Assembly: GCF_000385565.1 (NCBI RefSeq)
Contig: NC_021169.1
Coordinates: 186,001-250,000 of the forward strand
Source: Archaeoglobus sulfaticallidus PM70-1
Lineage (GTDB): Archaea; Halobacteriota; Archaeoglobi; Archaeoglobales; Archaeoglobaceae
DNA: 64,000 bases
Reading direction: 5' to 3'
The notes under the pieces are model-generated. The model searched no databases. It had not been told where the DNA came from and was given only the letters and a program-made list of their open reading frames with translations. Made by a program: the position numbers and the translations under genes. Below, piece by piece: positions 28,426-36,906 of the stretch (position 1 is its first letter; each line of letters starts with the position of its first letter).

Positions 28426-30220
28426 ACAGAGCCCATGCAACCAAGAGCATTATGAAAGAGTGTCTGGTTCCTGTTGATATTCTCGAATCTGCAAGAACTC
28501 CTGCAACAACACCATTTCCGAATGCCTGAATGAAGGCCGCTGAGAAATAAAGGAATTTCATTTCCTCTAAAGTAGTTTTTGCCCCAGCTCCCATTACGGC
28601 AGAAGCTTCAAATAGAGATGGTAGAAATAACTTGTAGAGTACAGCATCTGTAAAAAGAAAAACAAAGAATGCAACATATATAACAAGTAAATAAACAGTC
28701 ATGTTGCTTCTCCTCTCTTTCTCCAGATATTTCATCTCTGTTATGTGCATGGCAGAAACTTCGAGTGCCTCTGAAATGCTCCCACCAGATCTAAAAGCCT
28801 CGATTATTAAAGCAACACCTCTTTTTATAATCTTGGATTTTATAGAAGCAGCGAATTTTTCAAGTGCCTCAATAAATGTGAGTCCTGCTGACATTTGATA
28901 GCTCATTTTAACTATGTACGGTGTCAGGAGGCCGTAATCTCCTCCACTCGCTCTCTTTATAGCTTGTCCAAGTGGCATACCAACTCTTCTCGATTCTGCA
29001 AGATCAATCAAAAACTTCGCGAAAAGCTCCTCAATTGCAAAAAGTTTCTTGTTTTGATATGCGAGATAGAAGGAAACTGGTCCTGTAGCTGAGAGGGATG
29101 CGAAAACAGCAAAGTCTATGTGGTCAAGTGTTACATCGTAAAACTCAATTTCCCCAATATTTCCAATTATTATCATAACCGAAGTAAAAGCAAAAGCTAT
29201 TGAAAGAATTGCAGAAGTTGAATAAACAAATACTTTTTCGACCTCTATATAATCAAGCCTTCTTTTCAGAATACCTTCTTCTCTCCTTGGCCATGCGAGA
29301 TACAGCAGTATCAGGATTATGCTCGCAAAGATCAATGAAGCGATCGTGAGGAAATACGAGAAAGGCAATTTCAGTATTCCAGCATAAACTTCAAGCTGAA
29401 CAATAATCAGAATTGAGAGGATTAGTGTGAGTAGAATAATAATAAACAACCAGATCCCCCATCCTCCATGATAGTACCTCTTCTTTCTGAACTCAATTTC
29501 AGTAAAGTATCTGTAGACGTTTGGAAATTCATTGTGAACGAGCACCATTAAGATATTGAGTATTGCAGAAACATTGAGAATACCATAAGCATCGCTCGGA
29601 TAAAGAATGAGGCCTCCGATTTGTATTGAAATTATTCCTTCCCAGATTAGAACAGAAACTATAGCGAACAGGATTGAGAGTGAAGCTAACAGGAGTGAAA
29701 GTCTTTTTCTCTCGCCCCTTTTGATCATGATTTTTGACGCATTCTCTATTGCAACAACGATGAAAATGAGGGTTAAAGCATATAGTAGAGTCCAGACATA
29801 AATATAATTAGGTGGCCACTCAAAAATTAAAATTCTAAGCCTTTTCAAAATTGAAAAGACAAGTATAAGGGCATAGAGAGTTACAAATACATTCAACAGG
29901 AAAACTGAAATATTTATCGAAAGTGTTCTGGCGACACCATCAGCTTCTCCCTTCCACCTTCTCTTCTCTAAACTTACAAAAGAATACAGGTTTGATATTA
30001 TTATCAAAATTATTGGAATGTAAAATATGTCAAATTCTAAATTTAGATGGGTAATACTCAGATTACTCAGATACTGGACCAAGAGGTCTTTAATTTCAAT
30101 AATTTTCGCAATAAACGAGTTTATAAATTCATTTTGGGTTAAGTCTAGAAATCCCGCTTTAAGAGCTGAATTAATTTTCTGAAGGCCAAAGTTTTTTATT
30201 GATTCAGTAATACCCTCCAT
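28409..30220 (-). CDS. large TadC/GspF-like membrane platform protein
   Basis: The 603-residue protein has a C-terminal GspF/TadC domain (about 395-530): ESRRVGMPLGQAIKR, MSYQMSAGLTFIEALEKFA and FRSGGSISEALEVSA are the repeated GspF helices. The first about 380 residues are a long run of hydrophobic segments with no clear relative, so it is much bigger than a simple platform protein. It probably forms the inner-membrane base of a type IV pilus-like machine with the TadB-like protein 2 bp upstream. It is the last gene of the operon. Confidence 0.75.
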   Translation of the reverse strand: MEGITESIKNFGLQKINSALKAGFLDLTQNEFINSFIAKIIEIKDLLVQYLSNLSITHLNLEFDIFYIPIILIIISNLYSFVSLEKRRWKGEADGVARTLSINISVFLLNVFVTLYALILVFSILKRLRILIFEWPPNYIYVWTLLYALTLIFIVVAIENASKIMIKRGERKRLSLLLASLSILFAIVSVLIWEGIISIQIGGLILYPSDAYGILNVSAILNILMVLVHNEFPNVYRYFTEIEFRKKRYYHGGWGIWLFIIILLTLILSILIIVQLEVYAGILKLPFSYFLTIASLIFASIILILLYLAWPRREEGILKRRLDYIEVEKVFVYSTSAILSIAFAFTSVMIIIGNIGEIEFYDVTLDHIDFAVFASLSATGPVSFYLAYQNKKLFAIEELFAKFLIDLAESRRVGMPLGQAIKRASGGDYGLLTPYIVKMSYQMSAGLTFIEALEKFAASIKSKIIKRGVALIIEAFRSGGSISEALEVSAMHITEMKYLEKERRSNMTVYLLVIYVAFFVFLFTDAVLYKLFLPSLFEASAVMGAGAKTTLEEMKFLYFSAAFIQAFGNGVVAGVLADSRISTGTRHSFIMLLVAWALFKFFV

Positions 30221-30221
30221 C

Positions 30222-31097
30222 TCATACCCCCGGCATCGATATCTTCAATAATATTGCATAGGCTATGGATATTACTGGGAGAACAATGAAGATTATTACA
30301 TATAAGACCTGAATTGAGAGCACCAAACCTGAAGTCTGAATTAAAAGCATGACAGAAAAGAGTATCATCATAAAAAGCGGGAAGGCAACGCCCAGCACAA
30401 CATAGGATTCCGCAAGAACGCTTAATGTCTCAAAAAAAGATTTCATTTTAGTCCTGTTCTCCCTCATCAACTCCTGAGCTTCTCTGAACAGATATTCTTT
30501 CAAACTACCTCCTGCGGTTATCGTTGAAATTATTCCCTGAATGACTTCTCTATATCTAGCGGAAGGCGATCTTTCTGCAGAATTCTTTAGTGCTGTGATA
30601 ATGTCCATTCCATACAGGGTTACGTCAGTATATATTTTTGAGGCTTCACTAGATATAGACTCATATGCACTTTTCTGGTTTGCAAGAGCTCTGAATAGCC
30701 CGACAGGAGTTACACCAGCAGATGCGAGGGCTGCCATAAAGGAAAGAGCATATGGAAGCTGTAACTCAATATTTCTCGCCCTCTCTCTTGCCTTATTTTC
30801 CGGATAGAAATAACCGAAAGCGTACACAAATGTGATCGTTATCATTGGAAAAGCTACCAGAATCGGGACCAATCTCGCTTTCATATTTTCTGGTAGTAAG
30901 AAAAAGAGAAGTAGTGATGACAGGGATGTTATTATTCCAGCCAGAAAACAAGAAAAGTAAATTCTAGCAACATAATATTCAGCCCGGATAAACATCTCGG
31001 CCATTAAAAGAGTGGTCTCGATTTGCGGATAGTTCTTAACCCTCCTATCAGCAAATCTACCGAAAAGTCTGTAGGCAATTTTATCGTATATCCTCAT
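30222..31097 (-). CDS. TadB/GspF-like membrane platform protein
   Basis: The 291-residue protein has one type II secretion F domain: LPYALSFMAALASAGVTPVGLF and SAERSPSARYREVIQGIISTITAGGSLKEYL span about 115-200, between N-terminal and C-terminal pairs of membrane helices. It overlaps the ATPase gene by 17 nt and lies 2 bp from the larger platform gene. Two platform proteins in one operon are usual for Tad-like and archaeal pilus systems. Confidence 0.85.
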   Translation of the reverse strand: MRIYDKIAYRLFGRFADRRVKNYPQIETTLLMAEMFIRAEYYVARIYFSCFLAGIITSLSSLLLFFLLPENMKARLVPILVAFPMITITFVYAFGYFYPENKARERARNIELQLPYALSFMAALASAGVTPVGLFRALANQKSAYESISSEASKIYTDVTLYGMDIITALKNSAERSPSARYREVIQGIISTITAGGSLKEYLFREAQELMRENRTKMKSFFETLSVLAESYVVLGVAFPLFMMILFSVMLLIQTSGLVLSIQVLYVIIFIVLPVISIAYAILLKISMPGV

Positions 31098-32655
31098 AAT
31101 CCCCTCCCGAATAGGTTTCTAGGGCATTAACTTCCTCCATAATAGATTCTTTATTTTTATAATACTTGTTAACAATAACCGTGAACTCATCATAACTCAC
31201 GCCCTTATGCATCATCCACTGCAAAACCCTCGCCCTATTCTCCATTTCCTCAAAAATTTCTTCAACCGATACTCCCTTTACCTTTGCAATATTTTCCAGT
31301 AGATACGATCTTCCCGAAAATATGAAATCGTTTATAGATTCATCGTATTTGAAAACCGTATTTACAAGCACATCCTTTGTTGCCGGATCGATGCCTATAA
31401 TCTCAGCTATTTCATCAACCTTTCTCTGCCTCTTACCACCAAGACTCAGCATCTTCTGTATGGAGACTACATGGAGGTTCTGGATCAGGATTCTCGGGAT
31501 GTTTATCGGTTCAGACTCAAGCCTGTGAATAACCGAGCTGACAGAGTCGGCGTGCATTGTGGTATAAACAACATGCCCCGTTGCCATAGCCTGAAAAGCA
31601 ACTACAGCTTCTTTCCCTCTAATCTCTCCAACGATGATGTATTCTGGCCTCTGCCTTAACGCAGCCCTCAGCAGATCATACATGTCCACCTCACCGATTC
31701 TCCTACCTCCAACGATCTCCCCAGACCCTTCCCTAGTTACAGATTTAATCCAGTTGGGGTGAGGAAGGGAAACCTCTCTAGTGTCTTCGATGCTCACAAT
31801 CTTAACATTGAAGGGTATGAAGAGACAGATTGCGTTGAGCATTGTGGTTTTACCGCTTGCAGTTCCTCCAGCAAAAACTATGTTCATCTTGTTTTCAACC
31901 ATTAACCAGTAGTATGCAGCCATTTGCGGGTTGATCGTGTTATATTTTATCAGATCAAGAACAGTAAATGGAATCTCCTGGAATTTTCTTATTGTAAAGG
32001 TTGAACCGCTTGCAGTAACTTCCCTGCCATAAGTTGCTTGTAATCTTGAACCATCAGGTAGTGCAGCGTCGAGTATAGGATCTGCAACTGAAATGTGCTT
32101 ACCGGCCTTTTGTGCAAGCTTGATGACAAAGGAATCCAGCTCATACTCCTCAAAAACTATGTTGGTTTTCAGATGCTCGTAATTTTTATGATATACATAA
32201 ACCGGGATGTATGGCCCATCACAGGAGATGTCTTCAAGCAGGGGATCCTTCATCAGAACAGTAATCTTACCATATTCGATGAAGTCTCTCCTAATATAAT
32301 AGAAAATCCTTGAATCTGCATTGATATCATAATCTGTGATTATTTTCTGAAAGATTTCCCAGAGTGTTTCAACCTTATTCTCAGCTTTCTCTATGTCAAC
32401 ATGTATCGTTTTTAGCATCGTGTCCTTGATGAACTCGAGAATGTAAAGATCTCTATCAGAAAGCTCAGGCTCAATAACCTTGTAGAAGTACTCATCATTT
32501 TCATCATCAAACAGTATTTCGACCTTTGAAAAACCTTTTTCAATATCATACGCCTCAACAAGTCTGCCCTCTACATCTATCTGAAATCCTCTCTTAACCA
32601 TTGGTTTGGTTTTTTTTCCTAGCAAAGCGTCCTTTATCCTGTCTTTTAACCCCAT
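31081..32655 (-). CDS. type II/IV secretion ATPase, GspE/TadA-like
   Basis: The 524-residue motor ATPase has Walker A FAGGTASGKTTML, the Asp box region SIEDTREVSLPHPNW, Walker B YIIVGEIRGKEA and a His box TTMHADS. It powers pilin assembly or secretion. The ATG at 32655 begins just after the stop of the coiled-coil gene. It is more like the archaeal type IV pilus ATPase than the archaellum motor FlaI by its neighbours (no archaellin or fla genes are present). Confidence 0.92.
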   Translation of the reverse strand: MGLKDRIKDALLGKKTKPMVKRGFQIDVEGRLVEAYDIEKGFSKVEILFDDENDEYFYKVIEPELSDRDLYILEFIKDTMLKTIHVDIEKAENKVETLWEIFQKIITDYDINADSRIFYYIRRDFIEYGKITVLMKDPLLEDISCDGPYIPVYVYHKNYEHLKTNIVFEEYELDSFVIKLAQKAGKHISVADPILDAALPDGSRLQATYGREVTASGSTFTIRKFQEIPFTVLDLIKYNTINPQMAAYYWLMVENKMNIVFAGGTASGKTTMLNAICLFIPFNVKIVSIEDTREVSLPHPNWIKSVTREGSGEIVGGRRIGEVDMYDLLRAALRQRPEYIIVGEIRGKEAVVAFQAMATGHVVYTTMHADSVSSVIHRLESEPINIPRILIQNLHVVSIQKMLSLGGKRQRKVDEIAEIIGIDPATKDVLVNTVFKYDESINDFIFSGRSYLLENIAKVKGVSVEEIFEEMENRARVLQWMMHKGVSYDEFTVIVNKYYKNKESIMEEVNALETYSGGDYEDIR

Positions 32656-32656
32656 A

Positions 32657-33121
32657 TCAGACACCAAGCTTCTCTAAAAGCTCTAGGTATTTTTTCCCCT
32701 CTTCCGTCTGGGAGAACTCAGCAACAACCTCTTCTGGTAAAAACCCAAGGAGCCTGTCCACCTCAGCCAGCACAAGCCTTAGCTCCTCTTCAGGTATTTC
32801 TATTTCGTTTTTCCTCCCTAGTCCAAGTAATCTCTTCAAAAACCTTTGTTTCTTTTTTACCTTAACAATTTTGGCTTCCTTTTCCTTTCTCAAATTCTTT
32901 ATCTCTTCTTTAAGTCTCTCTATTTCTCTTTCGAGTTCGAGTTTTTCCCGCTCATAATCGAGTATTTCTTTTTTAAGCTGATCGGATTTCTCCTTAATTT
33001 CCTCTTTTTTAGCTTCCAGATAACCAATAACTCTAGACAATGTGAGAGCATCCTCTATCTTTAACATTAAGTTAGCGTCCTCCACCAGTGGTTTTTCAGA
33101 TGGTATTTCTTCCTCGGGCAT
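32657..33121 (-). CDS. coiled-coil protein of the pilus-type operon
   Basis: The 154-residue protein is strongly predicted as coiled coil over about residues 30-95, rich in Glu/Lys (KEEIKEKSDQLKKEILDYE), followed by a basic patch KKKQRFLKRL and an acidic C-terminal helix. I do not recognise a family. The ATG at 33121 has GAGGATGA upstream; an ATG at 33163 would overlap the previous gene. Its position between the pilin-like and ATPase genes suggests an accessory cytoplasmic subunit, for example a motor adaptor, but this is inference. Confidence 0.7.
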   Translation of the reverse strand: MPEEEIPSEKPLVEDANLMLKIEDALTLSRVIGYLEAKKEEIKEKSDQLKKEILDYEREKLELEREIERLKEEIKNLRKEKEAKIVKVKKKQRFLKRLLGLGRKNEIEIPEEELRLVLAEVDRLLGFLPEEVVAEFSQTEEGKKYLELLEKLGV

Positions 33122-33125
33122 CTCT

Positions 33126-34472
33126 TCATCCTCTAATTCCAATTTCTGCTTCGATTTCTGCATACTTCATATGCACTTCTATATCCCTCTCACCATCCTT
33201 ACTGACACCATAAATCTTCAGGCTAACATTTTTACCTTTACTTATTTCATAGTCCACTCCTTTTTCGAAACCCAGTTTTTGAAGGCTGTTATCCAAGTAT
33301 TCATACCACGCATTCTGATAATTTGTTATTATTGTTAGATTCAAAGTATTCGTTTCAAAAACTGTACTCCTTCCCATCCTAAATTTTGTTTTTACAGAAG
33401 ACAGCCGATTCCCACTAACCTCGCTGTAATCCTTAGGAATCACATTGATTATGAGCATATCAATTTCAGTCTTAGTTCCTCGCCTATCAAAACTTATTGA
33501 GGGTAACTGGTAAAAAATATTTCCATCTTCCTGATGTAATATCGTACCACTACATTCAAAAACATACGATTGGTCGATGAACCTAAGATTACTTGATGAG
33601 AATTTTATCGCGTTACACAGATATGTAAGGTCGATATTTTTAAGTTTTCCACCTACTCCAACCTCGTCTCCTTCCTGAGTTTCATAGACTATTGTGTAAT
33701 CGGCGGAAATTTCCGGTCCATTTGAACTATAGGTAAAACTCAAAGTTAAAGGCGTTTCTGCGGAAGAAAGTACCTCTGTAAATCTATAATTTGGGTTGAG
33801 TAAATTGATTCTATAGTTTGAAATATCGTTCTCAGCATAATACCAAGATACAGGCTGATTGAGGTACTCTGTTGTTGAATTTGAGACTATCAGATACACC
33901 CCTGTCCACTCTTGTCCTTTACTTCCAGCTTTTTTTATAAATTTCACAACTGCACTTCCAACATAATCCCCATCTTTATCGTAAACGGAGACGTTAACCA
34001 GAGCGTAATCGTTTGTCCCAATATTGTTAACATTTATCGTAAGCATAAAATAAGTTATCTTTGCAATATTAGTTTCTTCAGTTCCCTGAGAGATTTCATG
34101 TGTAACCCCCTGTCCTACTGCCGAATAATCTTTTCCTTCCAGAACTCTGACAAAGGCGTTGGTAGCGTTTAAGTGTACGCTTCCACTCTGTTCCACCCCT
34201 ATTGTTCCTGAAGAGGGGGGAAACCAGAGAGTTTTGGAACCTAGTGTAATGGGTGAGGCCATAACACCCTCAACCTCAAAAATCGCCTGCATCTCCATCC
34301 TACTAACCATCTCGGAAAACTGATTTCCTACCTCCCTCATATGTGAAGCTTCATTATTCTTGATTAAAGACGGGAAAAAATCAACATTAAGGTAAGTTAT
34401 TACAATTGCGACAATACCCAATACCAGTACCATGGATAAAATACCTACTACTGCCCGTTCGTCCCTAATCAT
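33126..34472 (-). CDS. pilin-like or surface protein with N-terminal membrane helix
   Basis: The 448-residue protein starts MIRDERAVVGILSMVLVLG: a short basic head then a single hydrophobic helix, reminiscent of archaeal pilin/DUF-type N-termini such as RAVSPIIG. The rest is a beta-rich outer domain with many Thr, Ser and Asn and several NxS/T sites (for example NATN, NVS, NST). It is much larger than ordinary pilins. It heads the operon and may be the exported substrate or the tip component. The cleavage site is not evident. Confidence 0.65.
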   Translation of the reverse strand: MIRDERAVVGILSMVLVLGIVAIVITYLNVDFFPSLIKNNEASHMREVGNQFSEMVSRMEMQAIFEVEGVMASPITLGSKTLWFPPSSGTIGVEQSGSVHLNATNAFVRVLEGKDYSAVGQGVTHEISQGTEETNIAKITYFMLTINVNNIGTNDYALVNVSVYDKDGDYVGSAVVKFIKKAGSKGQEWTGVYLIVSNSTTEYLNQPVSWYYAENDISNYRINLLNPNYRFTEVLSSAETPLTLSFTYSSNGPEISADYTIVYETQEGDEVGVGGKLKNIDLTYLCNAIKFSSSNLRFIDQSYVFECSGTILHQEDGNIFYQLPSISFDRRGTKTEIDMLIINVIPKDYSEVSGNRLSSVKTKFRMGRSTVFETNTLNLTIITNYQNAWYEYLDNSLQKLGFEKGVDYEISKGKNVSLKIYGVSKDGERDIEVHMKYAEIEAEIGIRG

Positions 34473-34594
34473 TACAATCTAATTAATACCAGTTATTTAT
34501 TAATTTTACTATGATTTTTTTACATGAATGTAATTATCTTTTCGTGACAAGAAAGAAAGTCACCTTTTTATCCCATGAGAGCGAGTTAACAGCT
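34473..34594. promoter_or_regulatory. divergent promoters for the pilus operon and the tRNA methylthiotransferase
   Basis: Rightward, CTTTTTAT (about 34564-34571) lies some 26 nt before the ATG at 34595, fitting leaderless initiation. Leftward, AT-rich TATA-like sequence (TTATTTATTAATT, about 34491-34503) precedes the pilin-like ATG at 34472. Confidence 0.35.
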
Positions 34595-35872
34595 ATGGCA
34601 AAAGTGTACATAGAAACCTATGGATGCACGAGCAATCAGGCAGATTCGGACATAATGAGAGGATTGATCGCAAAGGAGTTCACACTATCGAGTATTGACG
34701 ATGCTGATGTCGTTGTGATAAACTCATGCGGTGTGGTTGAGTACACTGAAAGGAAAATACTGAGGAGGGTTCAGGAGCTCAAAAGCTCAGGAAAGAGAGT
34801 TATTCTAGCGGGATGTCTTCCCAGAATAGCAGGCATAAAAGACAGCATTGCAGACTCCATAGTATCCCCAGACAACATAGACCGGATAAGCGATGCTGTA
34901 AGAAATGTTCTTGAGGGCAAGAATGTTGTCTTCGATGAGAGAAGGAAGGTTGACAAATCAGAGTTCAGATGTGTGAAATGCAGGCTGAGGGAGAATGCGA
35001 TAGCAATAGTCTCAATATCTGAAGGTTGCCTCGGGAAATGCTCCTACTGTGCAACGAGGTTTGCGCGGGGGAGGCTGAAAAGCTTCAAACCAGAGAACAT
35101 AGTCGATGAGGTAAGGCTGGCTGTTGAGTCCGGCTTTAAGGAGATACAGCTTACCTCACAGGACACATCGGCCTATGGAAGAGACATGAACACGAATCTG
35201 GCTGAACTCCTGATGATGATTTCCGAAATCGATGGAGAGTTCAGGGTCAGGGTTGGGATGATGAATCCCAACCACATGCTGGATATCCTTGAAGATCTAA
35301 TATATTCATTTAAATCTGAGAAGATATTCAAGTTCTTCCACATCCCGGTTCAGAGCGGTTCTGATGCTGTTTTGAGAAGGATGAACAGAGAATATACCGT
35401 AGAAGAGTTTGAAGAGATCATAGTCAAGCTCAGGAAAGAGTTTGAGGATATCGTGCTATCGACAGACATAATCGTTGGTTATCCACAGGAGGGTCTTGAG
35501 GAGTTCATGGAAAGCTACAGGCTTCTAGAGAGAATAAAGCCCGACATCGTGAATATAACGAGGTTCTCATCCAGAAAAGGAACTCCTGCGAGTAAACTCA
35601 GGGATATACCTGACTGGATTAAAAAAGAGCGTAGCAGGAAGCTGACAGAACTGGTCTATAGAATAGGAAAGGAGAACAACTCAAGACATGTTGGAAAAAG
35701 ATATACCGTGCTTGTAACGAAAAAAGGGAAAGGAAACACATTTCTTGCGAGAACTGATTCTTACAGGCCGGTTATAGTTGAAGATGTCGAGATCGGGAAT
35801 TTTTACAGTGTTTTTGTTGAAGACTGCACATTCAACTATCTGAAGGGTAAAAAGATTAGTAAAAAAGATTAG
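34595..35872 (+). CDS. mtaB: tRNA N6-threonylcarbamoyladenosine methylthiotransferase
   Basis: The 425-residue radical SAM methylthiotransferase adds a methylthio group to t6A37 in tRNA. The N-terminal UPF0004 domain has C11 in ETYGCTSNQAD and further cysteines in VINSCGV and LAGCLP. The radical SAM cluster is CLGKCSYCATRFARGR. A TRAM-type RNA-binding region ends the protein. This order matches archaeal/eukaryotic e-MtaB (CDKAL1) enzymes. The longer frame back to 34511 is not conserved; the TATA-like element supports 34595. Confidence 0.92.
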   Translation: MAKVYIETYGCTSNQADSDIMRGLIAKEFTLSSIDDADVVVINSCGVVEYTERKILRRVQELKSSGKRVILAGCLPRIAGIKDSIADSIVSPDNIDRISDAVRNVLEGKNVVFDERRKVDKSEFRCVKCRLRENAIAIVSISEGCLGKCSYCATRFARGRLKSFKPENIVDEVRLAVESGFKEIQLTSQDTSAYGRDMNTNLAELLMMISEIDGEFRVRVGMMNPNHMLDILEDLIYSFKSEKIFKFFHIPVQSGSDAVLRRMNREYTVEEFEEIIVKLRKEFEDIVLSTDIIVGYPQEGLEEFMESYRLLERIKPDIVNITRFSSRKGTPASKLRDIPDWIKKERSRKLTELVYRIGKENNSRHVGKRYTVLVTKKGKGNTFLARTDSYRPVIVEDVEIGNFYSVFVEDCTFNYLKGKKISKKD

Positions 35873-36906
35873 CAGACCCTCGGTATTGGATCTGCCACAG
35901 GCTGGGGGAGGATCCTTCTAGTTCCGATGCTCGTTTCAAGGACAACCTCACTGAACTCGGAGGTGGCATGACCTATTATTGCCGCATCCTTCTGTCCTGA
36001 CTTTCTTAGAGCTTTCAGAACTTCCTCAGCCATTTCTGGGTGTACAGCCATAACAACCTTCCCCTCATTAGCCATCGAGAATGGATCCAAGCCAAGAACA
36101 TCGCAGAAGCTCTTCACATCATCCCTTATCGGGATGGCATCTTCCTCAATCAGTATTCCCACACCGCTCTTCTCAGCGATCTCGTTGAGGGATGCTGCGA
36201 TGCCACCTCGAGTGGGATCCTTCATAGCAGAAATCCCGCCAACATTCATGGCATCCTTCAAAAACATCCAGACCGGATAGACATCGGATTTAACATCCAT
36301 CTGGAATTCCAGTCCCTCTCTGATGACCATGATCGCCGAAGCATGCTCCGCAATACTGCCGTTGATTATTATCACATCTCCATCCACAACACCGCAATCC
36401 CTCACCCATGAATACGGATACTCTCTATACTCCCTCAGAACGCCGAGGTTTTTCTCCAGATACTCATTCCTCACACCAACACCAGATGTATTTATTATAA
36501 CTCCAACCCCGGAGTCAACGACCTTTGTGTCTCCGGTTATAATCTTCACACCAATCTCTCTTGCCCACCTTTCCATATCCTCCAGAATTGTTCTCAGCTT
36601 TTCTATCTCGAATCCGTCCTGGAGTACAAGCGACATCGACATGAAAGACGGTTTGGCCCCCTTTACTGCCAGATCGTTTGAGGTTCCGCATATGGCAAGA
36701 CTTCCGATGCTTCCTCCCGGAAATACTGGAGGGTCAACCACATAAGAGTCAGTTGTTAGCAAAAAATTTTCTGAGAAGTCTGTTGAGTCCTCAAGATCCC
36801 CCAGCGAGATTTCGTTAATCCTGCAGTCGAATCTGCTGACTATGTTTTGCTTTATGAAGTCCATCATGTACTTTCCGCCAGCACCATCCTCTTTTCTCAC
36901 TCTCAT
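35869..36906 (-). CDS. hypE: hydrogenase maturation protein HypE
   Basis: The 345-residue protein dehydrates the carbamoyl group that HypF places on its C-terminal cysteine to give the cyanide ligand of [NiFe] hydrogenases. The chain ends in PRVC with that cysteine last. The AIR-synthase fold marks VDPPVFPGGSIG, KGAKPSF and DPTRGGIAASLNE are present. It overlaps hypF by 4 nt. Its 3' end overlaps the convergent methylthiotransferase gene by 4 nt. Confidence 0.96.
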   Translation of the reverse strand: MRVRKEDGAGGKYMMDFIKQNIVSRFDCRINEISLGDLEDSTDFSENFLLTTDSYVVDPPVFPGGSIGSLAICGTSNDLAVKGAKPSFMSMSLVLQDGFEIEKLRTILEDMERWAREIGVKIITGDTKVVDSGVGVIINTSGVGVRNEYLEKNLGVLREYREYPYSWVRDCGVVDGDVIIINGSIAEHASAIMVIREGLEFQMDVKSDVYPVWMFLKDAMNVGGISAMKDPTRGGIAASLNEIAEKSGVGILIEEDAIPIRDDVKSFCDVLGLDPFSMANEGKVVMAVHPEMAEEVLKALRKSGQKDAAIIGHATSEFSEVVLETSIGTRRILPQPVADPIPRVC

